Source: [Clostridium] saccharolyticum WM1
Lineage (GTDB): Bacteria > Bacillota > Clostridia > Lachnospirales > Lachnospiraceae
NCBI RefSeq assembly: GCF_000144625.1
Contig: NC_014376.1
Span: 4,178,501-4,242,500, forward strand
Reading direction: 5' to 3'
DNA length: 64,000 nucleotides
This document shows, in pieces, positions 62,254 to 64,000 of the stretch. The translations under genes and the position numbers were made by a program. Every line of letters starts with the position of its first letter. Positions within the stretch are counted from its first letter, which is position 1. The notes below the pieces were generated by a model, which saw nothing but the letters and a program-made list of their open reading frames with translations, searched no databases and was not told the origin of the DNA.

Positions 62254-63999
62254 CTACTGTTCTCTCCGAAACCACTTTTCCACACTTTTTGCATCCCCTG
62301 GCTTTGCAAAATAATATCCCTGGATATAATCACAGCCCATATCCTTCAGGATCTGCTTTTGCTCAGCCGTTTCCACTCCTTCAGACACCACTTTCAGGCT
62401 CAGGCCATGAGCCAGTTCCGTGATGCTTTTTATTACCTGGTGCTCCGTTTCACTTTCAAGAGCCCTTCCTAAGAATGACTTGTCAATTTTTAATATGTCA
62501 ATGGGAAGGACCGTTAAATAGTTCAGGGAGGAATACCCTGTACCAAAATCATCCAAGGCAATGCTAACGCCAAGAGATCTTAGTTTTTTAAGAATTTCAA
62601 TGTTATTCTGGGAAAATTCCAATAGAACACTTTCCGTTATTTCAAGCTCCAGTTGATTTACCGGAAACTGTGTCTCATTGAGCACCTCTTTTAGCAGATC
62701 ATAAAAATTCTCATTTCGCAACTGATGGACGGAAATATTTACGGACAGCTTTCCGAACTTGCAGCCGCTGTCGATCCAGGCTTTCCCCTGTTTACATGCA
62801 TTTTTTAATATCCAGCTTCCCAGGGGAATGATAAGTCCCGTATATTCGGCCACCGAAATAAATTCAAAAGGCGAAATCATGCCCAATTCCTTTGAATGCA
62901 GCCTGGCCAGGGCCTCAACCCCTCTTATTTTATTTCTGAATAAATCCTGCTGGGGCTGATAGTAAATAAGCAGATCGTCCTTTGCCAGGGCTTCTCTGAT
63001 ACATAGCTCCACATTGGATTTTCTGATAATTTCATCATGCATCTGTGCATCATAGATGCAATACTGATTTTTACCGCTTTCCTTTGCCTTGTTAAGAGCC
63101 GTATCCGCATTCCTGAGCACATCATTTGCTGTCTGCCCTGCTTCCATACAATGGACTACGCCTATGCTGACGGATAAATAAACAGACTTTTCCATCAGAA
63201 CAAAAGGAGCTCCGAAAATACTGAGGATGTTCTGACAGAGTTTTTTTACTTCACTCATATCCTTGCAGTCCCTGATAAGTATTAAAAACTCATCTCCGCC
63301 GAATCTTGCCACCATGTTTTTCTGGCCCAGAATCCCGGTCAGACGGTCGCCTACCTGCTGAAGCAGCTGATCGCAGAAATCAAGGCCAAGCAGATCATTA
63401 TGTATCTTGAAATTATCCAGATCGATCATCAGTATGGAATCCCTGCACAAGCTGTTTTCGATGCTTCCTAAGGTCTCCTCAAGAGTGCTCATAAAATTCA
63501 TCTTATTGGGCAGGCCGGTCAGAGTGTCATAAAATGCCATGTATTCAATTTTTGATTCCCGCTGCTTTCGTTCCTCAATATTGGATACCGCCCCTGCCAC
63601 CTTACCGGGAAGGCCTTCCCCGTCAAAATAGACCTTTCCCCTGTTTAAGACCCAGGTATAGGTATCGTCCCGATTTCTGATGCGGTATTCCTGGTTAAAC
63701 TCCCGGGTCTCCCCCTTTAAGCAGGCGTCAAAGGCAGCCCGTACCGCCGGATAATCCTCCTGGTGAATGGTCTCCTTCTGTAAAATCCCGCTGATCCCAT
63801 GGCCTTCCAGGGCATTTCCCGTGATATCAATCCATTTATCAGAGGTGATGATCTCATCGGTAATAAGATTCCACTCCCAAAGCGCATCATTTGCGCTGTC
63901 AAGTGCCAGGGTGTAGCTTTCTTTCAGTCTTTCCAGCTCCTTGTGCAGGCTGGCAAGATGCTGGAGGTTTTCATCCTTTTTAAAAAGTCCCATCTGCAT
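62254..63999 (-). CDS. PAS-GGDEF-EAL c-di-GMP protein (start may lie outside window)
   Basis: 581 residues visible. Soluble; coiled-coil N-terminus, PAS (~25-140), GGDEF with ARFGGDEFLILI (no RxxD I-site, reads GQKNMVARF), and EAL with RGVEALARLHSKELGMIS, LELEITESVLLE, and ALDDFGTGYSSLNYLTVLP, plus the final GYYFAKPG. The EAL catalytic residues look intact, so phosphodiesterase activity is likely; GGDEF may be active or GTP-sensing. ATG at 63999 or 63993 (MGLFKKDENL), right at the window edge. Confidence 0.9.
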   Translation of the reverse strand: MQMGLFKKDENLQHLASLHKELERLKESYTLALDSANDALWEWNLITDEIITSDKWIDITGNALEGHGISGILQKETIHQEDYPAVRAAFDACLKGETREFNQEYRIRNRDDTYTWVLNRGKVYFDGEGLPGKVAGAVSNIEERKQRESKIEYMAFYDTLTGLPNKMNFMSTLEETLGSIENSLCRDSILMIDLDNFKIHNDLLGLDFCDQLLQQVGDRLTGILGQKNMVARFGGDEFLILIRDCKDMSEVKKLCQNILSIFGAPFVLMEKSVYLSVSIGVVHCMEAGQTANDVLRNADTALNKAKESGKNQYCIYDAQMHDEIIRKSNVELCIREALAKDDLLIYYQPQQDLFRNKIRGVEALARLHSKELGMISPFEFISVAEYTGLIIPLGSWILKNACKQGKAWIDSGCKFGKLSVNISVHQLRNENFYDLLKEVLNETQFPVNQLELEITESVLLEFSQNNIEILKKLRSLGVSIALDDFGTGYSSLNYLTVLPIDILKIDKSFLGRALESETEHQVIKSITELAHGLSLKVVSEGVETAEQKQILKDMGCDYIQGYYFAKPGDAKSVEKWFRREQ

Positions 64000-64000
64000 A

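Noticed and set aside
1..64000. c-di-GMP riboswitch upstream of the signalling genes
   Set aside because: I looked for the conserved GEMM boxes in the leaders of the GGDEF, EAL and chemoreceptor genes and did not see them; a covariance search would be decisive.

Overview
The window looks like chromosomal DNA of an anaerobic, motile, saccharolytic member of the Lachnospiraceae, of the Lacrimispora / 'Clostridium' saccharolyticum type. This is judged from protein character only: a clostridial-type cellobiose phosphorylase, two CUT1 sugar ABC systems under LacI regulators, an [FeFe]-hydrogenase maturase (HydE), strong AGGAGG ribosome sites, and a dense set of c-di-GMP and chemotaxis genes. I see no rRNA, tRNA or CRISPR array.

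Layout. (1) 1-6549: a beta-glucoside/cello-oligosaccharide locus on both strands. Two permeases, a binding lipoprotein and a LacI regulator face a GH94 cellobiose phosphorylase, and an identical 14-bp operator-like sequence lies on each side of the divergent promoter region. (2) 6671-7315: a 1-Cys peroxiredoxin. (3) About 7440-18240: an integrative mobilizable element of the Tn4451/TnpX kind. It holds a large serine recombinase, TnpW, a relaxase with a second gene (MobB-like membrane protein) nested in another frame, MobC, a candidate oriT, a RepA-like ATPase, an array of short iterons, accessory DUF genes, and cargo: a small DNA-binding-like protein with a DUF262/DUF1524 (GmrSD/SspE-like) protein, and an EcsC/SHOCT protein. 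(4) 18260-24700: a scrapyard of AT-rich DNA with a frameshifted membrane-sensor relic, a chemoreceptor tail fragment, an intact diguanylate cyclase, a truncated IS21, an intact Cache-PAS-GGDEF-HD-GYP protein and an IS30 relic. (5) 24867-30779: a maltodextrin-type locus (LacI, 4-alpha-glucanotransferase, two permeases, binding protein) with tandem operator-like 12-mers over the promoter. (6) 31263-41235: mostly housekeeping genes: SIMPL lipoprotein, MscS channel, glycogen branching enzyme, DUF3810 protein, signal peptidase I, a beta-hydroxyacid dehydrogenase, RpiB, chorismate synthase, lactonase-like beta-propeller. (7) 41408-45868: a complete spermidine/putrescine operon, XRE-cupin regulator plus potABCD, behind a good sigma-A promoter. 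(8) 46034-47922: two overlapping D12-class adenine methyltransferases with no visible nuclease. (9) 48003-63999: signalling genes (V4R protein plus diguanylate cyclase, two further GGDEF proteins, two chemoreceptors, a PAS-GGDEF-EAL protein) mixed with a DtxR/MntR-like regulator, a lone tyrosine integrase, HydE, a VOC protein and small genes.

How it works together. The two sugar loci feed phosphorolytic cellobiose use and maltodextrin/glycogen turnover. The many c-di-GMP enzymes and two chemoreceptors suggest strong investment in motility versus surface-life decisions. The mobile element carries the best candidates for new biology: the nested gene, the iteron array, and the two-gene DUF262 cassette. 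Three genes (relaxase, MntR-like regulator, one GGDEF protein) have a good ribosome site followed at normal spacing by ATA, ACG or ATC instead of ATG.
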